Origin: Nannobrachium achirus
Lineage: Eukaryota > Chordata > Actinopteri > Myctophiformes > Myctophidae
Length of the DNA stretch: 64,000 bases
Direction of reading: 5' to 3'
Assembly: GCA_963921795.1 (NCBI GenBank)
Contig: OY997659.1
Coordinates: forward strand, 28,412,790-28,476,789
Shown here: piece after piece, positions 13,734-26,369 of the stretch
Layout: every line of letters starts with the position of its first letter
How positions within the stretch are numbered: position 1 is the first letter of the stretch
Translations under genes and position numbers: made by a program
Notes under the pieces: generated by a model
The model's database searches: none
What the model saw: the letters and a program-made list of their open reading frames with translations, nothing else
Told to the model about the DNA's origin: nothing

Positions 13734-14173
13734 ACCAAATATTCGAATATTCGAATATCAAAGTCACTATTCAACGTTGTTCACCGAAGTCGAATATTCG
13801 TTTTTTTTTTGTTTTTTTTTTACTCAACGCCCCTGGTGGATGAATTTGTTGATGCTCTATACCAGGGGTTCTCAAACCTTTTTAGGTTGTGACACCCAAA
13901 ATAAACATATTTGAACTGGGGACCCCCATCCTGACAAGCACTTGGAATTGATTGAAGGTATTACATTTAATGTGATCGGTTCCACAGATAAATATTGTGA
14001 AAATAGCAGATCTACATGCTCACAGCGGCATGTAGATCGGCTATTTTCACAATGTTCGCCTCTTGCTTGCTTAATATTTGACAGTTTGGACAGTCCTGTC
14101 GAATATTCGACTATTCGAATACTTTGAGGTCGAATAATTAGAATACTAAAAATCACTATTCGTGAATGCCCTA
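13734..14173. mobile_element. family G hAT element with half of a family B element inside
   Basis: The ends are TAGGGCATTCACCAAATATT and ATTCGTGAATGCCCTA. Runs of TATTCGAATATTCG fill both arms. A family B left half (from CCAGGGGTTCTCAAACC, 13862) sits inside with its full hairpin module (13993-14053). It lacks the B right end and passes straight into CTGTCGAATATTCG. Confidence 0.8.
13993..14053. repeat. hairpin module copy (half-B in family G)
   Basis: ATTGTGAAAATAGCAGATC is mirrored by GATCGGCTATTTTCACAAT. The short centre is TACATGCTCACAGCGGCATGTA. Confidence 0.85.
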
Positions 14174-16105
14174 GCGGCAACATATTGAAAGCTTCTGATA
14201 ATAGGGATGAATTGTCTCTCCTCCTGTCAGTTCTTTTCCCCCACACATGGCCCAGGGCAGCTCGATTGGGTTATCAGAGCAGAGACTGAGCAGTGATAAA
14301 TAAGGCCGACGGATCCACAGCAGACAGCGGGCCAAAAAACTGAGAGAGAGAGAGAGAACAGAACAAAAAAGACACAGCTATCAAACAAGGGAGAATTGGA
14401 TTTCTCCACACTAATGACACACGATCACCCTGCGGAATACAACAGCGTTTGGAAAAATGCAGGATTCCATTGTAACAACGGTGAGATCATATCTTTTTTT
14501 TGGGAGTGTACGTCCCAGATGTGGAATGAAGGCAGGCTTTGGTGCATTTTCTTTCACGTCCATTCTATCCTTGAGGAACCCCCCTCCCCGGTTTAAGTCT
14601 TCCAATAAAATGAAATGACTGCTTATTACCTGAGCACATCTTTGGCTTAATTATTGCCTGCTCACACGTTTGAGTTGGTCTTTGATGCATAAAACACGCG
14701 CATGATTATATGTTTGGAGCAGGATCTAGCGCTATAGCCTACGTGTCCTGCTTCGTCTGAGCATGGGTTCCTTTTCCGATCAATGTAGTCTTCAAATGAG
14801 AGAATGATGAAAAATGTTCAGTAACTTTGCCGGTGAGAGCTGTCAGTTATACCCTCCACGAATGATAACTTGGAAAATCTTTACCGTACTCTTGTCATGA
14901 TAGTTTTTGCTCTTTTACAAAATGTTGCAATGTGCAATTTTGATCTGCAGTAAAGTACCATATTACAGGTGTGCAAGTACAACTGGTCACCTAATCCAAT
15001 AATATAGCAGTATGTGAGCCATGTAAACACTACAGTCTTATACGATACCAGCTGCAAAGAAAGGGCATGCTTAAACTTGACGGTCTTCCTCGATACCACT
15101 GAAGATACATATTTCATTGATGCCTCACAAACCATTACAAAACGATTGCATGGAACTATGAATAAACATTAGGGCTTGCAGATTTGGATGACTTCCACCA
15201 GGCTCGTTGAAATCATTTTAACGCTGATACTAACATACATTTTAATTAGAGTTTATAGTGACAAGCAGGGTCTGTTCAAGGCTGTCACTTTAGAAACAAC
15301 TTTGTTAGCAAGTGGCTCCGGGGGAAAACATCTGTGTGCTTGCACAAAAATCAGATGGTGTGAAGAGGGCGGAATTCGTTGCAGTAATTCCCTGATTGTT
15401 TGAGAAGTTTGGACGGCGGAACAAAACAGTCTGCCGAGAACTGCCTTTTTGGTGACTCATGAATTACTCTGCGAATACATTCTGCTAAACAACTAATCTT
15501 TCACTGGCCAGGCCCGGCTGTCAAAACATGGACATATTGAGGTTGACCCAAATTGATCTCCTGTCCCACCCACTCCAAAAGCCTCTGCCTCCCAATTTGA
15601 GCGATAGTGCTTTATCACACAGACTCAAGGACGGATGATTTAAACAGGGGATCATGAAAGGCTACAGCAAAGAAAAAGTCCAAACTCACAATAAATACTG
15701 TGTGCTAGCAGCAGCACAGGCAGTTTTGATGCACACATATTTATACATGCAAACATGTACAGTACACGCATGCACGCGCGCAGCACACACACAAAGCTTG
15801 AATTAGATTGTGTTAACTGAATGTTGTTTTTCTGGGGATGATATGGCCCACATTTGGAAATGGCTAATCAATCATATCTGGGCCAAAGCGTAGCATGAGG
15901 CATAACAGATGGGCTAAATGAAATGAGACTGTGTGGGCTGGTGCACCCATGGCGCTAGTGTTGCCTCATTGTGATCCTGGCACGCACAAGGACGACATGT
16001 CTGTCAGCGCTGGCGATACCAGACATGTGTTCTGACAATCGCCAAGGAGGGAAGACCTTCAAAGGATAAGATTCGGAAAGTGGACAGGTGGGATTGTCGA
16101 AGTCA
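14174..16105. other. stretch without recognised gene
   Basis: Nothing recognised. Frames are short and lack coding character. Confidence 0.5.
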
Positions 16106-16411
16106 AGGGTTCCCAAGCCTTTCAGCCCGCAACCACCCCGAAATAATCACATTTGAAGAGGGGACCCCACCCCCAACCCAGACATAGGCCAAACTAGATT
16201 TTTTCTAGGCTATTTTCACAATGTTTGCCTCTTTCTTAGATGTAATATTTGACAATGTGTCCAATTTGGTATAAAAAATCTTAAAAGTCATAGAATTGTC
16301 TTCCTGTATATACTGTATGTTGGTTTGTTTACCGTTGAATGAGAAATCAATGTTGCACAATAAACCTAATCGACTGGGGACTTCCCCTGGGGTCCCAGTT
16401 TGGGAACCACT
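16106..16411. mobile_element. family B hAT MITE
   Basis: Left end GGGTTCCCAAGCCTTTCAG, right end CAGTTTGGGAACCACTG. Only one module arm survives (about 16205-16222). Confidence 0.7.
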
Positions 16412-16654
16412 GGTCTAAGGCAGTCAAACAAGGAAAGTAACTTTACAATATAGGAGGAGGATTTTAGATTTATTATTCTAAGTCCTTGAGATTCTATCTC
16501 AAATTTCTCTGAGAGGTTTAATGCAATCAGTGTTAATCCTTTAATCTGAAAGTTAAAAGTCGTCCTCGAAATAAATGTTTTAAGAAAGTGGTTGATCCTA
16601 TTGTCTTCAGTCTTGTCCTTGTCTTATCTTGTACTGCAATTTAATATATTATAC

Positions 16655-16745
16655 CCAGGGGCACCTGCTGGCCTACCGGTCCAGGCGCAGACCACATAGG
16701 CTCAGTGTAGCCTGACAGCATGTCGCTGGTTCGATTCCCTATCCC
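16655..16745 (+). repeat. tRNA-like promoter boxes, probable SINE head
   Basis: A box A match TGGCCTACCGG (16669-16679) is followed 48 bp later by a perfect box B, GGTTCGATTCC (16728-16738). The spacing and order fit a tRNA-derived SINE. It does not fold as a complete tRNA gene as far as I can judge. It is followed directly by the minisatellite at 16757-17010. Confidence 0.55.
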
Positions 16746-16756
16746 GATCTCTCTCC

Positions 16757-17010
16757 AGTGTTCCCGCCATGGTAACAGCCTCATGCTAAAACATTTGGAG
16801 ATAATGTCCTTATCACTGATACTAAACAGTGTCGCCACCATGGTGAAATAATGCCCACATTTGGAGATGAGCATTCCACCATGGTAACAGCTGCTTGCTG
16901 AAACAATGCCCAGATTTGGAGATGAGCATGTTGACATCACTGATACTAAACAGTGTCGCCACCATGGTAACAGCCGCATGCTAAAACAATGCCCAAATTT
17001 GACATCACGG
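16757..17010 (+). repeat. imperfect minisatellite (ACCATGGTAACAGC units)
   Basis: About three and a half imperfect units share CACCATGGTAACAGC, ATGCTAAAACAATGCCC, TTTGGAGATGAGCAT and CACTGATACTAAACAGTG. Unit length varies between about 45 and 80 bp. The 134-residue minus-strand frame over it is only this repeat. Confidence 0.75.
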
Positions 17011-18132
17011 ACTGATACAACGGGTATTGCACAACTGGACATCAATGGTGACTGTTCTGCCCAACGTGCACCGGTCTGGGTTCTCCAACATTACTTCTGA
17101 GACTCCTACATTCAATCCCTCATATACTGCAATATATATATAATATACCCTATATTGAAAAAACTAGGGAGAAGCTCGCTTCTTTCCACAGGTGGGGGGG
17201 GGGGAAAGGAACAAACTCCCAAATGACAACAAACAACAACATAATATCTATCATTTACATGGAAAAAAATTGGAATTGGATCTTGAGTAAAATAGCATAC
17301 TGTATTAAGAAAAGTATTTTAGGATGTGTTAACTCATTGACTGCGCCGCCACGAGTTTCCCGAGTTATTCCCGTTGTCTGAGGCTGCGTAGCCCGAGTTT
17401 CACGAGTTGGGGCTGTTTTCAAGGTTTATGCAAAAGTACACTTTCCCCTAGCCTGTCACAAAATTTCATGTTTCTATGATAAAAGGGTGGTTAAAAATCA
17501 CACATCAAAGTCAGCTTGTTTGAAAACAAAGGAGAAATCGACCTCCCCAGTCCCCATGACCCAAAGTGAACTCATTTATCAGGACACGGCTTCAGTTCTG
17601 CCGACACAGTGCGGCGCGGCCGCAGCAGTGGTGAAACAAAACTAGCAGATCTTCAAGCAGACCATTCTGCATGAATCAAAAACTTTTTCACTTGAAAAGC
17701 TGTGACCTGCTGCACTGGGTCACCCTAACTCTAACCCACACACACCTCCATACCCACACAAAAAAGTTCAAAGTTTCTACAACAAAAGTTTACCAAAACG
17801 GTAAGACCCAGCAAGAAAACAATGGCTACATCAGAGCCTCGTAGCAACCGCCCGGCCTCTCAGGCCTCTCTATACCAAAACAAGCCAACACAAACACATC
17901 AACAACACAGCAACACCTCCCAGATGAAAGCATTGACAAATCAACACTCAAAGTGTTATAAAAGTTTCAACATAAACTTACCTCAGTGTGATGAGGAGAG
18001 CGTTGGTGTAACACACACACACACACACACACAGAGAGAGACAGATAAGTCCAGTGCCGTTTAGTGTCAGTAGATCAGTAATCCTATAGTTTCATTCGTG
18101 TAGTTTTCTTTTTCTGTTTGTGAGCGGGTTTC

Positions 18133-18487
18133 ATGCCCTCACCGCGGCACAGCAAGCGCCCGACGGCTAGCCATGGTTCGCCGGTCGCCTCTGATTCTGG
18201 TTCCCGTCGCGAACCAGCCCGATCCCTGGACGCGGGCGAGCCCGGTCCTGGTCAGATCACCATGGATGCCTTTCTAATCGCCAATTTGCCCCGTCCGGAG
18301 ACGGATACGGAGTACGAGACGGATGAGGCGGCGCCGCCGTCCCAACAACACACACCGCGGGCAGACATGGCTCCACTGCCCGCACTCCTCACGCCGGAAT
18401 CGGTGGCTTGCGTGAGGCCACGCGAAGAACGCTCTGCCATGCCCATGTCGCCGAGAGATAACATCGAGACGCTCTCCCAGTCCCAGA
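18133..18487 (+). pseudogene. N-terminal exon of the piggyBac transposase remnant
   Basis: The frame starts MPSPRHSKRPTASHGSP and is rich in Pro, Ser, Glu and Asp (for example PRPETDTEYETDEAAPPS). This kind of disordered acidic N-terminus is common in piggyBac transposases. A donor GTGAGA follows CAG A in phase 1, and the next exon (19518) continues in that phase. Codon use is GC-rich, unlike the surrounding repeats. There is no enzymatic domain in this piece. The identification rests on its place inside the TTAA-bounded element. Confidence 0.55.
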
Positions 18488-18993
18488 GTGAGATGTATGT
18501 ATTATCCATATCATTGATCCATTCAAAAACAGCAGCAGTCAGTGCAAGTTCACAGCGCATCACTTTGTAGCCTACTTTCCTGACTAACTAACTTTCGCTA
18601 AATTATTCACTCGATCAAATGATGTGTAGACCTACAGCTCCGTGTCCGATGCAGATGATGTCATCGGCAGCACTGATGATTGTCAGAGCAGTATAATCAG
18701 AGAGTGGTGTCACCGCGGGGTCAGAAACAGCGCTGGTCACGTGGTTCATTGTCACTTTACACCTCATAGACTTCAATGCATTTTGTAAACTTCCGGTTGG
18801 CCGTTTATCACTATACGCCAATAGATGTGTGCGTAGAAGACCTGGCCCCATGAAGTGAACGGGAGTGACGCAACTCTCCATTCTAGGGCTCTGATGATTG
18901 TGAGTGGCACCCCCGGAGAGCAACACGCAACCGCAAAGACGACCCTTTCTATGCGCGTAAGTTGTGCACGTGCAGCACACATTGCGCGCGCGT

Positions 18994-19452
<459 letters not shown>

Positions 19453-19517
19453 GAAACAGAACTTTTCATTCAATTTGAGGAGTAAATAATGTATTTTATT
19501 TTGGTATGCGTTTTCAG

Positions 19518-19589
19518 AAGCTGATCAAGGAAGTGCTTCTCTGTCAGGCACTGGGACACAGAGACCTTCAAGCAAAGGAACAGGCAAAG
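19518..19589 (+). pseudogene. small internal exon of the piggyBac remnant
   Basis: This is a 72-bp open stretch between a good acceptor (GCGTTTTCAG) and a good donor (AAAG|GTAAGA). It reads [24 protein letters not shown] when joined in phase 1 to the preceding exon. It ends in phase 1, whereas the zinc-finger exon needs phase 0. This agrees with the loss of one or more exons between them. Confidence 0.5.
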
Positions 19590-19606
19590 GTAAGATAAAA
19601 ATAATG

Positions 19607-19836
<230 letters not shown>

Positions 19837-20142
19837 GAGCTCCTGAGCTTCACCGAAGCCATTGTCGAAGCCTGGTGCACCCCGCGACCCACCCAACCCC
19901 TCTGGCCCGATCCTCGGAGTGTGAGGAGGTCAGCCCATGTCCCTGAGAAGATACCGCCCAGACCACGAAGGAGAAACCCTACAAGGGTCTGCTACATCTG
20001 CAGCAAAATACATAAGAAAAGGAGTGAGACCTCATTCTACTGCCCTCTGTGTCTTGTGCCTTTGCACAGGAGGCTTTGTTTCGAACGGTACCACGCAGAG
20101 ATTGACTATGAGCATGCAAGCGGTGCTCGACGTCGACGATAG
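19837..20142 (+). pseudogene. C-terminal cysteine-rich domain of a piggyBac transposase
   Basis: There are 102 codons in frame to TAG. The reading includes [20 protein letters not shown] then RSETSFYCPLCLVPLHRRLC and FERYHAEIDYEH. The spacing C-x2-C, C-x2-C, L-H, C-F and Y-H is the cross-braced zinc finger that ends piggyBac transposases and binds the transposon ends. A basic tail (GARRRR) follows. The upstream border is a TATATAG acceptor directly at the end of the (TA)n(GT)n run, so the exon is separated from any catalytic domain. Confidence 0.8.
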
Positions 20143-20150
20143 ACAGACAC

Positions 20151-20540
20151 ATTTTGATGACATGAGTGTAGACATACTGTGTACCGATTTGTGTGATTTT
20201 AGGGCAAATTCTGTAGGAGCAGTGTCCAAAAATGTGTTTGAAAAAATCGGCCTGATGGTGGCGCTATATGGGACAGATCCATTTTGATGACATGAGTGTA
20301 GACATACTGTGTAGCGATTTGCGTGATTTTAGGGCAAAATCTGTAGGAGTAGTGTCCAAAAATGTGTTTTGAAAAATCGGCCTGAAGGTGGCGCTAAATG
20401 GGACATATCCATGTTGATGAGATGAGTGTAGACATACTGTGTACCGATTTGCGTGATTTGAGGGCAAATATTGTAGGAGCAGTGTCCAAAAATGTGTTTT
20501 GCAAGAATCGGCCTCATGGTGGCGCTAGAAGAGGGGCATG
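20151..20540 (+). repeat. tandem array, 130-bp unit x 3
   Basis: Three units start at 20151, 20281 and 20411, each opening AT(T/G)TTGATGA(C/G)ATGAGTG and ending with ATCGGCCT...GGTGGCGCTA. They are about 93-95% alike by eye. The array lies inside the piggyBac element, just after the zinc-finger exon. Confidence 0.9.
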
Positions 20541-21534
20541 TGAGAATTGATGGTGGTGGAGGTTGTAGGTTGGCAGGCAAGGAGTGTGTGTGCGAAATTT
20601 GGCATGGATCGGGGCAACGGTTGCGGAGATACGATGTGACGTGCAAAAGTGTGACGTGTGACGGACGGACAGACAATGTGCCCATTACACTGTAAGAAAA
20701 TATTGTTTTTGTTTCAAATCATAAAGTAAGCATCTGATGTAATAAATAAAGAGCTGTGAGTAAAAAAAAATTAGTTGTTTGCTTGAAAAGAGACCATTCA
20801 CAAAAACTTCTTTTTCTCCAGTTGTTATTCTGAGAGGGCTTGGTTTTGGTGAAACAAGGGTTTTCAAATGGCTATAACTAAAGAAGTGTACATGATAAAA
20901 ACATAATTATTTTTTCTGTGGAAACTAGAAGTTATCCTCTTTCATCTGGGCCATGGCATGACATAGTCATCATTAGACAGAATTTAAAATAAAATGGTAA
21001 ACATGGTAAAAAATCAAGAAATGCTTGGCAACCTAGCTTGATAGTTCACTTTTAATGGTGGCAGTCAATGAGTTAATACAATTTTTTGTCATTTTCCATT
21101 TGTTTTAAACAAACTGAACGAAAGGTACACGGATCGTGTATACTATAATTACCAAGTATCAACATACCAAGATACTTTGGTAGTATTACCAAAGTATTGT
21201 AGTCTAACTGAATTTGATTACATTTGGTATTTGTGTAATAATGTGTACCTACCTACAGCATTTTGTCCTTGCTCAAGCTTACCCAAATGAGGGTATAGGC
21301 TTATACATGAAGCAAAGGCTATCGCCAGGGGTCATCAATATGTCCATACACAGACAAATGTATCCGTGGTTAAGACCTGGCCTTGCCTGTGGCAAATTTT
21401 ATTTTCTGTTTTACATAACATTATAATGTTCTTATTTTGATCATAATACCGAATTACTGAATGTCAAGTCTCCAGGTTCTATTCCAAATATGTATGACAC
21501 TGATTTACTATGGCATATTTAGGAGTCCACTACT

Positions 21535-21979
21535 TGTGGTTCTCAACGTTTTATTAGCAAGCACCCCCTCTGAGAGTGTACAACCTTTTCAGGCCATGAC
21601 CCCCAAAATAATCATATTCTAACTGGGGACCCACCCACCCTGACGAGCACTAAGAGGAATTACATTTTGTATAACACAGTTCTATTGTGAAAATAGCATA
21701 TCTACATGCTCACAACACCTCACATTCACAATTTCTGCCTTTAACATTTGACAATTTGGCCAACGTTAAATTTGTCATTTAAGAGCTATTAAAAAGTCCC
21801 CAAATTGTCACTTTAAAAGTGTGCAGGTATACGCACTATAGTACACACTTAAACTCTATGTTGGTTTGTTTACTGTTGAGAGAGAAAACAATTTGTACAT
21901 TAAGCTAATCATCTGGGGACCCCCCAAAATAATTTGGGGACCCCTCTGGGCGTCCCGACCCACAGGTTGAGAACCACTG
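21535..21979. mobile_element. family B hAT MITE
   Basis: The ends read TTGTGGTTCTCAACG and GGTTGAGAACCACTG. One module arm with GTGAAAATAGCATATC is at about 21684-21720. The second arm is deleted. Confidence 0.75.
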
Positions 21980-22021
21980 CTCTAAGCAGCAAGGCTGCAG
22001 GTTAACCCACTGGGAGGATAC

Positions 22022-22806
22022 CTGTGGTGTAAAGTAAGTATGTTAACCAAGTACATAAGTACATTCAATTACTGTACTTAAAGGAGTAGTTCACCCCAAA
22101 ATGACTTTTTTTCTATTGATAACTCATGCCATGGAGACTTGAGTTCAATAATATGTTTTTGTATTTTCGCATTCCTAAGATAAAAAAAAAATTATTATAG
22201 TAAATTTACCCCCATTGATTCCAGATGAGGAATCAATGGGGGTACATTTATTGTAATCAAATTATTTTCATAGGAATCTGACAAAAAACAAAACATAATC
22301 AATTGGGGGAAAAAAAATCCTTTAAGTGCAATTTTGTGGTATCTTTTACTCGTATCTCGTACTTTTACTTCTACTCCACTACATCTCAGAGGAATGGTAC
22401 TCCACTACAATTATTTTAAAACTTTAGTTACAAGTTACTTTGTAGATTTTGATTGTTGTCACAAAACATACATTACCAACTTCAGCCCTATATACAGTAC
22501 ATTTTGGCCATGACGCGACACATTGTGAGCTTGTAGATCTGCTATTTTCACAAGGTTTTAATACATTTTATACATTTGAAAACTTGTGAAATGGGACATT
22601 CTGCATAATAAGTAATTTCTACTTTTGGTACATTAAGTACATTTTTACACCAATACTTTGGCACTTTAACTCAAGTAATTTTTGAATTCCGGACTTTTAC
22701 TTGTAAAAGAGTATATCTAGAATCTAGATACGTTGTCACTTATACTTATCTAGATACGTTGTCACTTATACTTAAGTTAAAAATGTGAGTACTTTTTCCA
22801 CCACTG
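22022..22806. mobile_element. family A hAT MITE with nested TTAA MITE
   Basis: The ends read CTGTGGTGTAAAGTAAG and TACTTTTTCCACCACTG. Its body is split by the TTAA MITE at 22082-22321. A single module arm (GCGACACATTGTGAGC, then TTGTAGATCTGC) is at 22508-22551. No clear 8-bp duplication was seen. Confidence 0.75.
22082..22321. mobile_element. TTAA MITE (AGGAGTAGTTCACCCC ends)
   Basis: TTAA lies at 22078-22081 and 22322-22325. The left end is AGGAGTAGTTCACCCC and the right end is degenerate (AAATCCT). Its centre is a perfect hairpin, TACCCCCATTGATTCC with its mirror, at about 22208-22246. Confidence 0.75.
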
Positions 22807-22884
22807 CCCAAGATAGGGATGCTGGGTAGAAAATGGATGCCAAATGTGCCTGGGCCCACAATAGCAGTTAGAAAGTTGAAGGGG

Positions 22885-22888
<4 letters not shown>

Positions 22889-22928
<40 letters not shown>
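22889..22928. repeat. (TG)n microsatellite
   Basis: About 20 TG units. Confidence 0.95.
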
Positions 22929-22929
<1 letters not shown>

Positions 22930-23679
22930 GTACTGCATCAACTCCATTCTGTGGTGCAGATGGAGAGAAGGGGAGGCAAACAGCTCTGTGGCTGTTCTCT
23001 TCCCTATAAAACACATCCAGACATCCTGTTCTGTCTCCCTGGTCTAGTCACACTAGAGCTGTATGGTGGCCCTAAGACAAGCTAACACAGCCCACACAGC
23101 TGTGGAGCCAGATATGGCCCACAAAGTTTAACCACATTTCCCCGTGTTGAGGAAATCCCCTGGCTTTGTCCAACACGAGGAGGGTTTCGTTGAAACGGCG
23201 CGAGATTCAAGATGCAATTGTAGATTATTCCCGTTATTAATAACAATAACAATCATAATCATCAGCATCATCATCTCTTAATAAAACATTTGGTACAACA
23301 ATTAACAGAACTGCCAGTTTTGGAGATCTGAAGCAAACAATAGTAAACATTTTGGTTTTTGTTTTGAATTATTTTAGAATTTGTTTTGATCCAGCACTTT
23401 TAGCTGATTGTCTGATAATTATGAATAAGACCCCTGGCTATTATTACAAATATCTCTATAATTATGAGAAAGAGTTTGGCATGATTGGCAGTGTGCTCAC
23501 TGCTTACCATTCCAGCCACAATTCCTTAGCTCATGCTGCCCTCTTATGGTCAGTGTTGGTAATGGTCTTTTATAGACTAATCACTAGATATGTGGCAATC
23601 CTGCAAACAGGCAAAACATGTATCATATCATACATATTTAAACTGAATATCTATTATTCACAACAGTCTCTGTGGTAAA

Positions 23680-23682
<3 letters not shown>

Positions 23683-23739
<57 letters not shown>
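23683..23739. repeat. (CA)n microsatellite
   Basis: About 28 CA units. Confidence 0.95.
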
Positions 23740-23835
23740 AACTTCAACCACTTAGTCTTAAATCATACAGTATATATTGTTAACCGGGGTTTGTACTTGG
23801 CCAGCTCCTTTTCCACTTTTTTTTACAAAAAATCT

Positions 23836-23880
23836 GCTGAAAATACCCATTCTACAAGCTTGTAGATCTACTTTTTTCAC
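23836..23880. repeat. hairpin module copy, short, outside a recognised element
   Basis: TGCTGAAAATACCCATTC and TACAAGCTTGTAGATC join directly, so the GC centre is absent. No element ends were found around it. Confidence 0.6.
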
Positions 23881-24756
23881 CAAATGTTTACCTATTTTTG
23901 CAGAATGTGTACGTATTATGGGTCATGTGGTTAAAACAGTCAGTATATTGGTTCAACCCTACTGATCTGTCATTTATTGGAGCATTTGGCAGGGATCTGA
24001 GCTGTGGTTATAACTGCAGGAGGTAGAATGAGGTCGACTACTAGGAAGTCAGACAGATACACATCCTGCATTTCATTAAGCTTTGAAACCACAGAGAGAA
24101 GTCTAAAAGCTTAACCATGTAAATCCTCTAGAGGGTTAGTACATATACATATACGTACATATATGCTCTCAACGCACCATGTGCATCCAAAACTAATATT
24201 GATTTGGAGGACTTTAATACATTTATGTTTCTCGAATTAGAAATATAGGGAGATTGTGCAAAATATCCTACAATTACTTGATTGCTTCCCCTCTTTTCTT
24301 TTAAAACAAAGCCAAAGCTTAACAAATAAATGCTGGTGTCACTGAGCTAAAGGAAATAAGATATCACAGAGTAATGTAATGATTATATTAAATATTCAAA
24401 CAGTCTGTATCTGTGGAGGGCATCAAAGGCCCATATCATTGTTTATGAATAGCTTAAAAGCCACAGTCTGCCTCTGGAAGAAAATATGGCAGGAAATGAT
24501 TACCGTCTTTGAAAAACCGTAACCATTCCTGCATGGCAAGCATACAAAGCAAATTAGGGGAATTCAAGCACAAAATGGGTGCCAAGGTAAAATAGTTGAG
24601 CCAATTTGGTCCCAATCATCGTTACATCTGGATGCAGTGTATTACACTGAATGTTGTGTACGGTAATTCATAACACTCAAGATGTATCTTCCAGTTTGCA
24701 CTTTGAAAATGTTAACCAGCTATATTCTTGGTCATACAAAGTATAGCTATACTATA

Positions 24757-25072
24757 GCAGTGGTTCTCAGCCTTTTCAGACCGGGGCCCCCCAAAAATTA
24801 TCATATTCGAACTGGGGACCCCCCACCCTGACAAGCACTTGCATTGTAGAGTTGAGGCATTCAATTTAGTTTGACTCGGTTCCACAGATAGCTATTGTGA
24901 AAATAGCAGATCTACAAGCTATATCTTTCTTGTATTATTGACAAGTTATAATAGCATCTTTTGTTGATTGCCTTTGATGCAATAATGGTCTTTTTCTTTT
25001 CTTTTGGAGGTATTAAAAAGGCCCTTAAATTGTCACTTCACTGTCATATGGGGACCCCACAGATTGAGAAAG
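24757..25072. mobile_element. family B hAT MITE
   Basis: The left end is CAGTGGTTCTCAGCC. The right end is degenerate (ACAGATTGAGAAAGA). A single module arm is at 24894-24925. Another lone arm follows just outside at 25095-25128. Confidence 0.65.
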
Positions 25073-25434
25073 ACTATATATAGCACCGTGTTGCTCCGCG
25101 ACACGTGAGCTTGTAGATCTGTTATTTCCTGTTGAAAGTGGTTAAAATGGCACAATGGACTCTGTTGAGGAGCCTACGTACTGAGACCAGCTGCTTCAAA
25201 TCGTCTTCAAAAAGAAGTGGGGGCTTCGCAGACAGCGCATGGTGATCCTGAGCAGACTTCCGGACACACCAATCTCCACCTGTAACTCTTCCAAGTCGAG
25301 ACCAGAGACGAGGGCGTGGCAGCGCGACCCTGAGTTGGACATGTGAGGGCGATGCACGAAAAAATAAGGTGGAAACATGGAGGGCAGCAATTGGAGCAGT
25401 GAGAAGGCAGAGAAGTCACATCCAGCTGCAATCT

Positions 25435-26368
25435 GAACCTCTCCCTCTGCTATGTAGCTCCGAGATGAGGTTCCACATGCTGTGCCATGTTTTCCCAATG
25501 CAACCTTAAGGATTATTGAATGCTTTAACCAGTGAAAAACAGCAGATATACAAGCTCACAGCGCGGCACCGAGTGCCGTGCTGCGAGCTTGTAGATCTGC
25601 TATTTTTGAAAAAGTCGTGAAAATGTGTGCAAATCTTTGAATATATGTATTTTCAAAGCGAACGTTTTTAACTCAAATATTGCTTCTGGGTGGTCCCTGG
25701 AACTAAATATTTTGAGATGGGGGTCCGTGGCCAAATCCATATCATTTTGGGGGTCCTTGACATGAAATAGTTTGAGAACCACTGACATAGTAGTCTCTCA
25801 AGAACAGACTAACTGAGCCCAGTTCAAGTGAAAAGGACCTTTTCTTTGACGATGGCTGGCCAGATTGCCGACATAGAAACAGAGGTTTTTCAAAAAACCT
25901 TAGAAGGATTCAAAAGACACTTATAGAATCGTGTCAAAATGCTAATTCTCACGATAAAAAAAAATAGCAGATCTACAAGCTCGCAGTGCTGCACTCGGTG
26001 CCGCGCTGTGAGCTTGTATATCTGCTATTTTTCAATAGTTAAAGCATAAAATAATGATACACAATAATGTGTACCCGTTCTAAATGGGTTAACGTGAGCA
26101 GTACAGCGCATGTGGACGGGGGTTGACTGGCCACAGGCTGACTAAAAAAGCGATTTAAAGGCTTGTTTCAACCCGTATGTAAAATGTTTTTCAGCGCTAA
26201 AATATAAAACATCTGAGAGCAGGGGGGCCTGCCTTTACGTTTTGGATACAATGTGCGGAAAAAGGTAAGAATCAAGCATATTGGCCAATGTTCCCCCGGT
26301 GTCATCAGCTGCCAGCACCCGAGAATGTGGAACCTCATCTCGAAGCTAAATAGCGAAGGGAGAGGTTC
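25435..26368. repeat. 44-bp inverted pair around a family E element
   Basis: The arms 25435-25478 and 26325-26368 match at 40 of 44 bases (GAACCTCTCCCT..., CGAGATGAGGTTCCACAT). I do not recognise the parent repeat. The 100-residue minus-strand frame at 25196-25498 overlaps the left arm and is unassigned. Confidence 0.7.
25507..26092. mobile_element. family E element with two modules
   Basis: Modules lie at 25535-25607 and 25957-26032. The right end is CTAAATGGG followed by TTAA, and the left end is worn (TTAAGGATTATTGAATGC). It is flanked at a distance by a 44-bp inverted pair (25435-25478 and 26325-26368). Confidence 0.8.
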
Positions 26369-26369
26369 C

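Larger units (their letters stand above)
23000..24756. other. stretch without recognised gene
   Basis: Only the (CA)n run and the short module at 23836 stand out. Confidence 0.5.

Noticed and set aside
14396-14605. Possible L1 C-terminal cysteine motif (FFWECTSQMW)
   Set aside because: The similarity is too short, with no neighbouring LINE motif in frame.
18252-18563. 103-residue minus-strand frame
   Set aside because: It is antisense to the piggyBac first exon and only reflects its GC-rich codons.
25196-25498. 100-residue minus-strand frame
   Set aside because: No family was recognised, and it overlaps one arm of an inverted repeat. It was left as unassigned repeat-derived sequence.
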